DNA from: Arion vulgaris
Taxonomy: Eukaryota > Mollusca > Gastropoda > Stylommatophora > Arionidae
Direction: 5' to 3'
DNA: 64,000 bases
NCBI GenBank assembly: GCA_020796225.1
Contig: CM036767.1
Span: 10,899,927-10,963,926 of the forward strand
Below the pieces are notes generated by a model. It worked only from the letters and a program-made list of their open reading frames with translations. It was not told the DNA's origin and searched no databases. Positions within the stretch are counted from its first letter, which is position 1. Every line of letters starts with the position of its first letter. The position numbers and the translations under genes were made by a program. Positions 10,369 through 22,500 of the stretch are shown one piece after another.

Positions 10369-11146
10369 TTAACTCTTTCCATGCTTTCCGCCGCACACTG
10401 CGCTACAGCGGCTTCTGTTCCACGCTTTTCGCAGTACACTGTGTCATTCAAGTTGTTTCGTGCTCGAGTTGTTCGTATACAAGTCTTTCTAGTTTTACTT
10501 CTACTAATTTTAGTTTTTAATAGTTTTCTTTCGGTTCCTCCACTTTAATAGCGCCACTTTCTCTTTGAGTTCATCGTTTCATTCACCCACGTTATGATTT
10601 GCTTCAAGTTTATTTGTTGTTGCTACAGACGCAGTTTTTGTAAACAGTTCAATATGGAACCAGGCCCTTCAGGTAATAAGCGTCCCATGCGTGTATAAGG
10701 CGAGATTCGGATAATAGTAGTACCATAAGTAGTATTAGTAATGATTCCGATCCAGAATATAATTAAGTGAATCAGGCAAACGATGATCATAATGTAAATG
10801 GCTATCAAAGTCCAACTGGAGCTTGATATTAACTTTTCATCATATTTTCATTTTTATTGGATATATTGTCATAAAATTTTGCCTGGACTTCACAAATTGG
10901 ATTACAAAATGATTTATAGAAGCACATAGGGATACATTTTGAAGATGCTGTTATAATGTCACGTAAGTGTTGCATATGTCACTAACAATTTATAATTTTT
11001 CTATTTATACCCAGTTTTTTCTAAAATATTCCATGTATTGCTTTTTAACCATTTTATTCTAATAAGTTGTTCAGTTTTCATTGCATTTTTGCCTCCTTAA
11101 ATTAACTGCGTACAACTGAGGAAATAACTGCGGTGGAAAGAGTTAA
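10369..11146 (+). mobile_element. piggyBac-like remnant bounded by TTAA
   Basis: Starts TTAACTCTTTCCATGC and ends GCGGTGGAAAGAGTTAA: 13-bp terminal inverted repeats with TTAA target sites, as piggyBac makes. At 10,654 an ATG opens MEPGPSGNKRPMRV, then stops; in another frame follows an acidic, serine-rich SDNSSTISSISNDSDPEYN. A short basic start then acidic residues fits a piggyBac transposase N-terminus. No catalytic domain remains. Confidence 0.5.
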
Positions 11147-11539
11147 GAGAACAAAACATGAATTTAAAATATACTTTAAAAGCAACAAAACAAACTTAAC
11201 TAAGGTTGTGGTAGAAATGGACAAAGTAAAAAGACGCTACATAAATAATGTGTGGCCAAAACATGTGGTCAAGCAAGTTGGTTAAAAAAGTATAGGCAGA
11301 AAAATTGAATGCATAAAAATTGTAAACAACATTATCAAAAAAATAATAGTTCAAACAGTAATAAATAAAATAAGGATTGTGTAAATTCCACTAAATAATA
11401 ATAAAAGCCGTCATCGCAAGCGATGATGACAAGCTACAATCATATCACAATCTACAGCCAACATGAAGGGTGATGAACAGGTTCAGTATGCATTGGAAAT
11501 ACCGAAGATGAAAATAAATTATGGAGTGAAAGGGTTAAT

Positions 11540-11725
11540 TGTTCCCACATCAGGCCACAATCTTTTAATTATCTTTCTACCACTCTTCACCATATTTCCT
11601 TTGGATGCCCAGACCTTTTTTTCTCCTCTATTGTCTATCGGAGACCTCCTGGGCTAATGCCCCTACAGGTATATTACATACATACTCAATCCACCTCCAT
11701 CTTCATCATTTAATGATGGTCTCCA
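11540..11725 (-). pseudogene. Retrotransposon ORF2 C-terminal fragment
   Basis: DNA matches 27,200-27,400 (AATGCCCCTACAGGTATATT, CCACCTCCATCTTCATCATTT), coding on the minus strand for the 'RWRWIGHV--M-' tail. Confidence 0.6.
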
Positions 11726-11741
11726 ATGATACACTGTTTAG

Positions 11742-11990
11742 GGGGTCTCTGTGGCTAAGGGGTTAAGCTCTTTGCCTTGTGAGTCAAAGGTCCTGGGTTC
11801 AAATCCAGACCGCACCATTCTGTTGACGAGTGCAGTTTTTTTCCAGAGACCACTAGGATCCTTGCTGGAGCTACGGAGTTTGTGCTTTGTGCAATACTCT
11901 CGGCAGGTGGCGTGCCATTTCTGTGGAGAGGGACAGAGCCATATGGGTAAAACCCGTGCAATGAAGGCAATCCTTGGCTTCTTAAACACA
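11742..11990 (+). mobile_element. SINE family D copy (tRNA-derived)
   Basis: tRNA-like head with A-box-like TGGCTAAGGGGTTA and B-box GGTTCAAATCC, then CTGTTGACGAGTGCAG, TACGGAGTTTGTGCTTTGTG, GCAATACTCTCGGCAGGTGG and CAGAGCCATATGGGTAAAAC. The clearest full copy of the family. Confidence 0.85.
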
Positions 11991-12009
11991 GTTTGTTTGT
12001 TTTGAAACT

Positions 12010-12870
12010 TCTTCATTTGCAGGATGCTTCTTAAACATTTATTTTGAAATGTCTCCGGCTTGTGTATGATATGTGGGTTATTGAAGTGCTTCATCATTTC
12101 TATCTAGCTATATATGTTCATCAATCTTAGCTAAAATATATATTGTCTAGTATTTGTTTTACATTAAGTTTATCTAACTTGTCAAAACCTCCTTAGTCAC
12201 CATATAAATCAAGTTTGTTATCAGTTTTGTTTATAAGTACAATAGCAATTTATAATATATAATTACAAAACATATTAACCCTTTGAACCCTGGTCAGCTG
12301 TACCTTAAAAACCCATTCCCATGAGCTCCTGACAAAAAGCAGCCATGTCAGAGTGATACTAAAAAGCAAGATAATTTGGCACACTTTAGTGCTCTATAAT
12401 CTGCCATTGACTTACCCCATTATATTTGATATTCCTGTTTATTATAATTTATTTTCAGAAGACTAAATTGTATTAAATTTACTTTATTATATTACGTATC
12501 TTCCCCCACTCTACACTCCTAGATACCGTAGCTTGTTCTCATATTGAACATATATGGCTTGAACATCAATCTTTTCAAGCAATTCTTCGTTGTCTAAATG
12601 ATTGTCAAACTCCATTTCAATATCCTTAACAAAATAATCACAGTATAAATCGAATTAATCTTTGGAATCATTTAAAACAAGTTCAACAGCTTTCTCTATT
12701 GTTATCCCTTTTCAAGTAGCAATTTCCTGAATTTTCAGCATTTATTTTCATCATGAATAAACTTTAAAAATCATTTGAATTATCAACAAAGTATTAGCAA
12801 CATGTATGACATCTTGCTAAACCAACTAGTAAACAAGTTGGTTGTGTTTGATGTCACATATCTACACAAT
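12010..12870. other. AT-rich stretch, nothing firm
   Basis: Only a TTAACCCTTTGAACCCTGG terminus at about 12,276 is recognisable; it matches the reverse complement of 43,640-43,670. No paired end found with confidence. Confidence 0.4.
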
Positions 12871-12999
12871 TTATCTTGGATCAACAACAAATAACGATGG
12901 AGTCTTATCAGATCTATTTTTCGGGATGTTGGGATGTGAGATATTTAGACTCCAGAGCTCTAATATATATATTTGACCAAAACAAATGTTGTTCTGTAA

Positions 13000-13190
13000 A
13001 CTTTCAGAGGAAGAGCACCAAGGCAGACCACTGCTCAGATAAAAAATATGTCTTCAAGGCCTCAATGAAGACCTTTTCTATAGATCCCAGCACATGGGAA
13101 AAACTAGCTAATGACAGAGTTGTGTGGAAAGCGATATTAAGCAAGGGTGCAGAGTATGTTGAGAAGAGACTTATGTATGAGCTGTAAGAC
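13000..13190 (+). pseudogene. Retrotransposon ORF2 C-terminal fragment
   Basis: Reads DPSTWEKLANDRVVWKAILS then KGAEYVEKRLMYEL and stop, the 'W---A-DR--W---I--G' tail of non-LTR ORF2. It ends about 145 nt from the EXOC7 stop, on the opposite strand. Confidence 0.7.
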
Positions 13191-13334
13191 AAGAGAAAAA
13201 AGTGAAAACTCAGAGGTTGTGACAGTAAAACACTTGCAACGACATCTGTAAAACGAAAAGGCCATATATATATTCATATATCATATATATATCAGGATCT
13301 GCTGTTTTAAGGGTTAACTCTAGAAGAACTTACC

Positions 13335-13571
13335 CTATGCAGACATATCAAAGAATTTATCTAGCAAAGCTGCAAATTCACCAGGTTGATATTTAATGTA
13401 CTTGCTCTTATTTTTGGTAAAATTCAGATTGTAATATTTATTATAAAAGAAAGTGTAACGAGGCACCATGTAATCCTTATTTTTGGCTATCAGTGATGCT
13501 TTCAGTTCATTGTCAGGCATGGCATAGGTCATCTGTACTCGGAAGATCTCTTGCAACTCTCTGTTTAAACC
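13335..13571 (-). CDS. EXOC7: EXOC7 coding exon 22 (last coding exon)
   Basis: Residues 619-696 and stop TAG: GLNRELQEIFRVQMTYAMPD, later NLNFTKNKSKYIKYQPGEFA and FFDMSA. The family ends 'FTKNPEKYIKYGVEQVGDMIDRLFDTSA'-like. This C-terminal domain carries the membrane-binding basic patch. Acceptor CATTCACAG|GGT. The stop codon is followed after one base by GTAAGT, a perfect donor, suggesting a 3' UTR intron. Confidence 0.96.
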   Translation of the reverse strand, partial: GLNRELQEIFRVQMTYAMPDNELKASLIAKNKDYMVPRYTFFYNKYYNLNFTKNKSKYIKYQPGEFAALLDKFFDMSA

Positions 13572-16500
13572 CTGTGAATGAAACACTGTCAGTGAATCTA
13601 CTAATTAACGAAAACATGAATAAAATATGCAGGATGACAGCTCTACAAAGCACAACAACATATCATCATCATCATCAAATAGCTTGTCCTGAACAGAACT
13701 TTGCCACTCCAACAGTCCTCCGAAATTTCTCTCTCATAGGCCAGATGTCCTGCCTCTGCAGCCGCCGTCATGTTCAAACCATCAGTTACATCCTGAATCC
13801 ATCTTCTCCGTGGCTTCTTCTTCTTCTCTTTGCCTGTATGCCTCCTTCCATGATGGAGGCATACCGGCAAACATATAGAGGCATGATTATTATTAAATGT
13901 TTTTTCACAAACTCATTCTGATTTGCACATCTTTGTGCATGTTTGTACTACACAGTTTTTAAGTAGTAAAATCTACTGTCCCTTTATGTTCTTCAATTCC
14001 CATTCTCATAATGAATGTTGTTGACTTCATGTTCAGTGATGACTTTCCCCATATAACAGAAACAAATCTTATCCGGCTTTCTATCATGTGACCTAGACCC
14101 ATTTGTGTCTAGAATGTTCTATGGATTTTGTTAAGTTTTGCAACCTGTTGAGTAGGAGTCATGAGAAACATGGCAAGCTGAAGGTGAGAAACTCCGATCA
14201 AGTGTTGTTTAATCTCTATTAATTCATAAACATAGCTGGTATAAAAAAGAGCCAATAATGTTCATCTGATAAATTTTTAGACTTGAGAAATAAAAAGAAG
14301 AAAGATACTTACTGTAAATTTATCTTTAATATTCTGCTTCTCTTTATCTTTCAGCTACGAGATAAAAAAGCAAAATCACAAATGTTCCAGTTAAAAGTAA
14401 TTTAAATATAGTAAACAATCTCCTGTCGGGGAAATCGTTAAGTAACACATTAAGTTAATCAATAAATTTGGTGAACTGAATGATATAATAATGACTTGAC
14501 ATTTTGAAAATTGTTGTAGGAATTTTATTTAAATTTTAATAATAAATTTTGCACAGGCAATGAATTTGCAGATCTTGTAATGTTTTTTTATTGTTTTCTT
14601 TCAATGTTTGTAAAATCTTAGTTATCCATCTGTACAAATTTTTGTCCTGTTGGATAATATGCGTACACTTTGACCGAAATTTGGATGTGCCTGTTCTACA
14701 TACCTTAGGGGCTTAACAGGGGTGCAAAGTACCCACATTCTCTGTGCAAACTACATAGATCACAAAGAGTGGTTAACTTGATTGAAAAGAGTAAACGCAA
14801 ACAAACAACGACAATATTACAGAAATACTACAACAACATGGCCTCACAACCACTGATGAGACATATTTGATTGAGTGCTTAAGGCTTCAGCTTCATTGTC
14901 TCATAGCTACCTCTAATGTTGGAGAAGGCACGCCTGTATGGCGGGGGAAACTGATAAAAAGGAAAGCAAGCTTTCACCCAAAAATCAGTCAGAAGTGCCA
15001 TACCCAGAGCCCTGGCTACACCTAAATTCATAGCAGGACAAGGTAAGAAGAAGATTGCCTCACAGCAAAAGTGGAGATAAAAAGTAATACAAATATAAGC
15101 ACTTACTTTACAAAATGTAATACAAATATAAGCACTTACTTTACAAAATGTAATACAAATATAAGCACTTACTTTACAAAATGTAATACAAATATAAGCA
15201 CTTACTTTACAAAAATAATACAATATAAACACTTACTTTACAAAAGTAATACAAATATAAGCACTTACTTTACAAAATGTAATACAAATATAAGCACTTA
15301 CTTTACAAAAAGTAATACAAATGTAATTACTTACTTTAACATTCTGTTGACCTTGTGCTCTCTGTTGAGACATTGGTTTATCCATCTCCAAAATGTAATG
15401 CAGAACTTTACCCCAACTATCATCATGTGAGGGAGAATAAGAATGTCATGTAGGTAAACAAGTTAATAAGGAGTGTGCTGTTCAATAACAGCCTGTGTAA
15501 GAGGTGACCTATGGTCAACATTCTAATAATAACTTTTGTTTAGTTTAGTTGTTGGATCATTATCACTGCACATCGAATCTTATCTTAACCACATTTGCAG
15601 TGATGAGTATTGGGGAGATTTAGTTTTCTATTTTGTGCCAGGTGTGTTGCGCTTGACGTTGTCTGTCCATGCTTTCGCAGGGACTCTAAGATGTTTTCTA
15701 TCTATCGTGTTCTTGGCCTGTCTTGTGCTCTGCGCCCTGAGTGTCGATTATTGTAGGCATGTGGTGGTAGTAAATGTGGTTCCATTCTCATCGCACATCG
15801 AAATATGATATATATTGTGGTACTCTACCACAGCGACAGATGGAAATGGGATGAAGGAAATTAAAAGAAGAACAAAATGGCTTTACAAAAAATTAAACAA
15901 CTAAAAACAGTATGGAACGAAACTGATAAGAAAACAAAGATCAGAATACTAAGAGCATGCATATTCCCAGTGGCGACGTATGGGTGTGAAGCATGGACAG
16001 TTAATAAGGCAGAGGAAAAACATATATGTGCTTTTGAATATAAGTGTTACAGAAGAGTCCTCCGTATATCATGAACAGAGAAGAGAACAAATAGATCTAT
16101 CCAGAAAAAACTCAAAGTCAAAGAAAACTGTCTGATGCTACAAATACGAAAGAGAAAATTGAGATACTTTGGACATATAAAAAGACATGAAGGGCTGGAG
16201 AAGACCATCATGGAAGGAGGCATAGCGGCAAAGAGAAGAAGAGGAAGACCAATGAGAAGATGGATTCAGGATGTAATTGATGGTTTCTTCTTTGAACGCT
16301 TCATATCGACCACTTGTCAACCACTCTGTGTGATTTGTGTGTGATCTGAGCCTAAGAGCAATTGTGCGTTCTGCCAGTTATGCGCCTACAAGTAGGCCAG
16401 CACATCCAATTTCTGCGCTTCTTTTTATTTACTAGGGTAGCATCCCTAGGGCCTACATCAGTCACTTCTTACGACATGGATTGTAGGGCACAGTGGTACT

Positions 16501-19500
16501 ATTCTTTGCTTCCTTACGGGTCCCGGCACCACATGGGCATAACTGATGGTTTGAACATGACGCTGCAGAGGCAGGACATCTGGCCTATGAGAAAGAGAAA
16601 TTCCGCAGAACTGTTGGGGTGGCAAAGTTCTGCTCAGGACAAGCTATTTGATGATGATGACTCTACTACACAAATGAATAATCACCTTTGCAAGTAGTCT
16701 TCCTTCTGCTTGGCAATTTGAATTGCATAAGAATCTGCTATGTCTTTATTCCAAGAACTCAGGAGTTCCAGAAGTCCTGATCTGATAAATATAAAATAAA
16801 CTATCAAACATGATGTCATCAATCTACTATCAAACATAAGGAATTGGATACATCACAAGAAACTTTATTAATGAATAATAACAATAATAATTCCCTCTAC
16901 TGTTATATGGAGTACTTTAAGAAATGGAAAGGTTACAGCCTGGCAGTGTGCAACACCAAGGCGAAAGACAGAGGATGCTGGAGATTCATTGCAGCCAACC
17001 TTCGATGTGGAGACGGCACCTGATGATGATGACTTATATGTTACATAGGGCTTGCAAGCAATTTATCCATACCGCTCTATCATGGGCAACTCGCTCAATC
17101 TCCTCCATGGAACTGATACCGATATTTCTGGCCTCTCTCAGCAAAGTTCATTTCAGGGTCTCCTTAGGTCGTCCTCTCTTTCTTGAACCCTTTGCATCCC
17201 ACTTCAATGCCTGCTTTGATATTCGTTGATCATTTCTTCTCAAGGTGTGTCCAACATATCTCCATCTTCTCTTCTTATAACAGTTGTCACTAGTGGTTGA
17301 CCAGACATTTCTCACTTTTCCTCACTTTCCTCACTTCATCACTTCTCCTGAATATTATTAATGAATACATCCAATATATTATTTATTAAACACAATACAA
17401 GCTTGGTTAATTAATGCAAATAAAATATAATGTTCTTCCTTGTTTTTTTATCATACTAGCCACATTGATTTCTCTCATCTTCTTCTTCTTTGCGTTTGTT
17501 GTTTACGACCAATTTTAATCACTCTTTTGATATGTTTGATCTTTGCCAAGAACGGGTATACGTTGCACATTGGTTTGGTAGGCCCTAAACGCATAGACTT
17601 CTACACGTTTAGGACATGTGCATCCGATTTCAGCCAAACCTCCTTAGTTGCCTCTTATGACATGTGTAGCAGGTAACAGTGGTTTTATTCTTTACACCCC
17701 AAATTTGGTGCCCGGTAACCACTCGGGCAATTTCTCTCATAAATTTGATGTTCTTTTTCAGACAACCTCATCATTCACTCTCATACTAACCACATTGACC
17801 TCTCTGTTATTTCTGTGGATTTTTAGCCGTCTCCATAAGTACAGTGATGATCCAAAGTGACAACTCCATTCTGTGTAAGATGTCTAAACACAGTAATTAA
17901 CTGCATGATGCATAGATGTCCCATTTCGACTGCTGTGGTTCCACACCTAACATAAATGACATGTTCTGTCTTTGGTAGAGTTCCTATTTTTATCTTGTGG
18001 TTTATTCCAACTTTTTCTCTTATCATATAACTTTTTATTTTATCACTTCTTGAACTAGTGGTCTGGGCAGATGACGTTCATCTGTTCGGGAGGGCAGGTT
18101 ATCTATGGGTCGCTGCCCTGAAAGAAAATAGCAGCCTGCTGCTTTGTGGGTTTTGGCTGGGGACAGCAAAGGCTAACGGAGAGCGAACCCAGTAAACGCT
18201 GGTTGAAATCAAACACACCACCAAAGGATAAGCACCTGAGCTCCAGTAATACTTGAAGGCTTGCGCATGTACATCCTGGTCTGATGTTTCGCTGTTTATA
18301 TGTCACAATAGAATGATAAAAACGGCTTAAGAACGATCGCGAGAGAGAGAACTAGTGGTGGTCTCCTTTCTCAAGAAGTGCATTTAATTTGCATTGAGTT
18401 TGATATCAATGATAAACGTTCACACAAACTAATCTGGCTTATCAACTAGATAATTAATTATTTTAGGCTGTTCTTGTGTGAATCCCAGAGTTAGAGCACT
18501 AGCAAAGACCCTAAACCTGGGACATGAAATGGTTTTCATTACTCTTGTGTGAATCTCTGGGTTGGAACACTAGCAAAGACCTTCACGCTGGATTGTGAAA
18601 TGATTTCCATTACTTTTGTGTGAATCTTCTTCTTTGAACGCTCCATATCGACCACTTGTAAACCACTCTGTGTGATTTGTATGTGATCTGAGCCTAAGAG
18701 CGATTGTACATTGTATCAGTTAGGTGCCTACAAATAGGCCAGCGCATCCGATTTCTGCTCTACTTTTTATTTATTAGGGTAGCATCCCTAGGGCCTACAT
18801 CATTCACCTCTTACGACATGCATTGTAAGTTGCAGTGGTACTATTCTTTGCTTCCCTTGCGGGCTCTGGCACCACATGGGCGAGTATGAATTCTAGAGTT
18901 GAAGCAGTAAAAAAAAGACCACCAGGATGGGATATGAAATAATGCAGACTACACAAATCTCACAGATTGATTAATTTGGTCGATACGAACAAATGGAAAA
19001 AAACTGCAAAAAGCAACCAACTCAACAGTTAGAATTCTCACCAACAATAAATTATCTTACCTGGTCAATGCTTTGATTATATAAGTTAAGTTGTTCATTA
19101 AGAAAACAGATCTAAGTGCGAGGTCACTGTATGTCTCTGCCTTGTTACTTAGGTTCAGTCCAAGTGCTGACAGAACACGAGCTGGATAGAAAATAGACAA
19201 AACACTGAGAGACAAGTAACATAACTGCATGATGTTCCTGTTTACAGAGTTTTCAAATCAATAAAATGGAGGAAAAAAACTTGAAAAAAAACGTTACAGA
19301 TCTCATCATCATCATCGTCAAGTAGCGTGCACCTTGCAGAATGTTGTATTCATCACAGCTTGCCTGAAAAGCTCTGTCTCTAGCAGGTTCTCCTGCCTCT
19401 TCTAACGGTTTCTTTTTCAGTACATTGGATTGTTGCCAGTATCATGGTTTGTCTGTTTTTGTCTTGCACTGATCTAGTTGCTTGGGTGATAGTTATTTTG

Positions 19501-22500
19501 CTTTTTGACAGGATTCTGCTATGCCAGATTCTGTTAACAGCAGTTGGAAATGTAAACTTCAAAGAACAAACAAAACCAGATACCAACCGTATAGTATCAC
19601 ATTTATTGAGTTATACTGTAGCATGGTGTCAGATCTGATTGGCAGCCATCAGAGCTGACTCATGTTCAAATTTTAATATATGACCAATTAAATATGATAA
19701 GCCACACAGAGAGCCACACAGAAAAAGTATAATGAGTACAAAGCAAGAGGAAGAACACGCAAAAGATGGAGCGATGGTATCAAGAACAGCCTTACAAACA
19801 TGAATATCAGCTTACAAAGTGCCTTAAAACAAGCACACACAAGATTACTACGTTTCACCCCAACACTTCTATAAAGAAGTAAAAGGTGGAAGAGAAGAAG
19901 AAGAAATATGATAAGTTGTGGTTGTGATTTCAAGGGTTAATTATAAATGAACACTTGTTATTTCAAGGGTCGCCCGTGTGGTGCGGGCCTAAAGGAAGCA
20001 AAGAATAGTACCACTGCGACCTACAAGACATGTCATAAGAGCGACTGATGTAGGACCTAGGAAGCTACCTAGTAAATAAAAAGCATCCAAAAATGAATGT
20101 GCTGGCCTACTTGTAGGTGCATAACTAGCACAACGAATAATCGCTCTTAGGCTCAGATCACATCACACAGTGGTTAACAAGTGGTCGATATAGAGCGTTT
20201 TAAGAAGAAGAAGAAGAAGAAGAGGATTTCAAGGGTTAATTATAAATAACACTATTCTTGAAAATATTATCAGCAGGCACAGTCAGTTTTGACATACCCA
20301 TGTAGTCTGCTGCTGTACTTCTGCAATTTTCTGATGTGATCAAAACAGATGGATTGGACTTTTCACCTGTAAGGATTCAAGTTAAGTAAAGTGAATATTG
20401 AATACAAATTTAACGTTATGTGATAACAGGGCTTTACAATTGCTATTTTTTAACTCTTAGTGGACCAGGGTAAAAGTCATGTTTTTACAAGCCATTTCTT
20501 TTTAGAATAAAAATGCCCTTTAGTGTTGCTCCTGGTAAAAAGGCCAACACAAAGCCCTGTAGTGTGGCGTTTGGTCCACAAGGAGTTAATAAATAATAAT
20601 AACCCTTTCTACTGATTCTAGAACAATTTTCTTCCTTTTCTGTCATGTGCCATCACCGTATACTATATATATCCCCCTATATGTCATGAATAGACACCTT
20701 AGTATATGTTTTGAGCTCACTTCTCAAGAATATTTTGATATTACTCTGTTTTTCTGTCCCTGTGGGTTCCAGAATAAGATATGTCTTGCTATAATATTTG
20801 CTACATATTGCACAAGTGGAACTGGATGCTTGAAGGAAGAAAGAGGGACGTAAAACATAAGCCACAGGAACCAGTATGCACACCCTTCGACATCTGTTGG
20901 AAGATACTGAGCACCTATGGGTTTGCCTGGAGTGCTGTGACGTCAGTTCCCTAACCAATAATATTTCCACACCCTTTTTAAGCATGTTATGAATTCAGGC
21001 GTAGACATGAAACCTACTATTGTGACTCTGACTGATTTTTACTTGATGGCTTGCTTCCTTATCACCAGTGTCTCTTGTCATTCAGACAAACCTTACTCCA
21101 ATTTCAGAGGTACTTGTAATTTAGATCCCCAAATAAAGGATCAAGGTTTCCTGTAATTCAACCGTGTGCACACTTAGTATTTTTGGTCTAAGCTGGCTCT
21201 GAACCCAGGAATTTCTATGGCATGTGGTTGCCAGAGCAGCATGTTTTCAACTTCGCTATCGACGACCAGAGAGACGGCTGATGACATTATTTATAATACA
21301 TGTGTAGGTATTATATTTGTAATGTTAACCTAATGACTAATTATAAGAATCGTGTGATACTTCAAACACTTATAGGTCCGACTCTGGCAGCTTGCTTATA
21401 TAAGTCACTGCCTTGGAGTAACAGTCCCCATGATCTACATTCTCTGTTTCTTCAGACTATCAGTGCCACCACTAACAATCATGTATGGACTCAAATATTT
21501 AAAAAAGACATTCTGAACAGATACTGAAGCTACAGACAATGTACTTGTTTATTAGCACAGAAGGAGTAGAACTTTTGACAGGCTAGCCCTAGTGTACTGA
21601 TTCTGATTGTATATAAGGGAAGACTGCAGTAAAACTATGCAACGGTTTCTGTGGTTAAGTCACTGCCTTGTGTTCCGTAGGTCATGAGTTCTGTTCTGTT
21701 CACGAGTGCATTTTTTTTCCCAGCGATCCTTAGGATTGCTGCGGAAGCTACGGAGTTCGTGATTTGTGCAATGCTCTCTGCAGGTGTCATGTCATTTCTG
21801 CAGAGACGGACCAAGCCATATGGGGTAAAACCCAGCGCAATGAAGCCAACTCTTCGGTTTTAAAACTATGTAGCAATGGAAAAACACATAAAAACAAAGT
21901 ACTGTAGTTTTACAAAGTACAAAAACAATATACAGCGATGTTTTGACCAAAAGGTCTTTATCAAGCAAAGGATACAAAGAAGCAAAGAAATATACAGTCA
22001 GACAATAAATCCTAATGTATTGATGTTGATCTATATAAGGAAAGACTGCAGTAAAACTATGTAACAATGATGAAAAAAAAAAAAAAAAAGTACTGTAGTT
22101 TTACAAATTACAAAAACAATACACAGCAACATTTCGACCAAAAGGCCTTTATCAAGCAAAGGATACAAAAGAAGGAAAGAAATTCAGACTTCCTATACGG
22201 CAGATATAATATATACAGTCAGAAATAAATCCCTAATGGCCTGATACTAATTCCAGAAACTAACAACCAGTTTTTAAAAATAACCTCATGCTAATATGAT
22301 TATTATTCTGACCATGCATAAGCAGCATTGCCCCTGCTGTCTCCACAAATTCCAATAACTGCTCCAAAAATATGATAGTCTGTGAAATGAAACAAGTAAA
22401 ATATAAAACAAACTTCATAAAAACCCACCATCAGTTTCATGAAAAGTTAAACAATGAAACAAATAATGTTTCTTACCAACAAACAAAGCGACATGCGTCA

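Noticed and set aside
11742..11990. tRNA gene at the head of SINE D
   Set aside because: A and B boxes are present but the stems do not close as a tRNA, and the same head recurs at 21.65 kb fused to the same body.
12876..13187. 103-codon plus-strand ORF as a host gene beside EXOC7
   Set aside because: Its last 50 residues are the standard retrotransposon ORF2 tail, and the first half is AT-rich read-through.
15071..15430. 119-codon plus-strand ORF and 117-codon minus ORF
   Set aside because: Generated by the 33-bp array; the real coding content is EXOC7 exon 20 on the minus strand in another frame.
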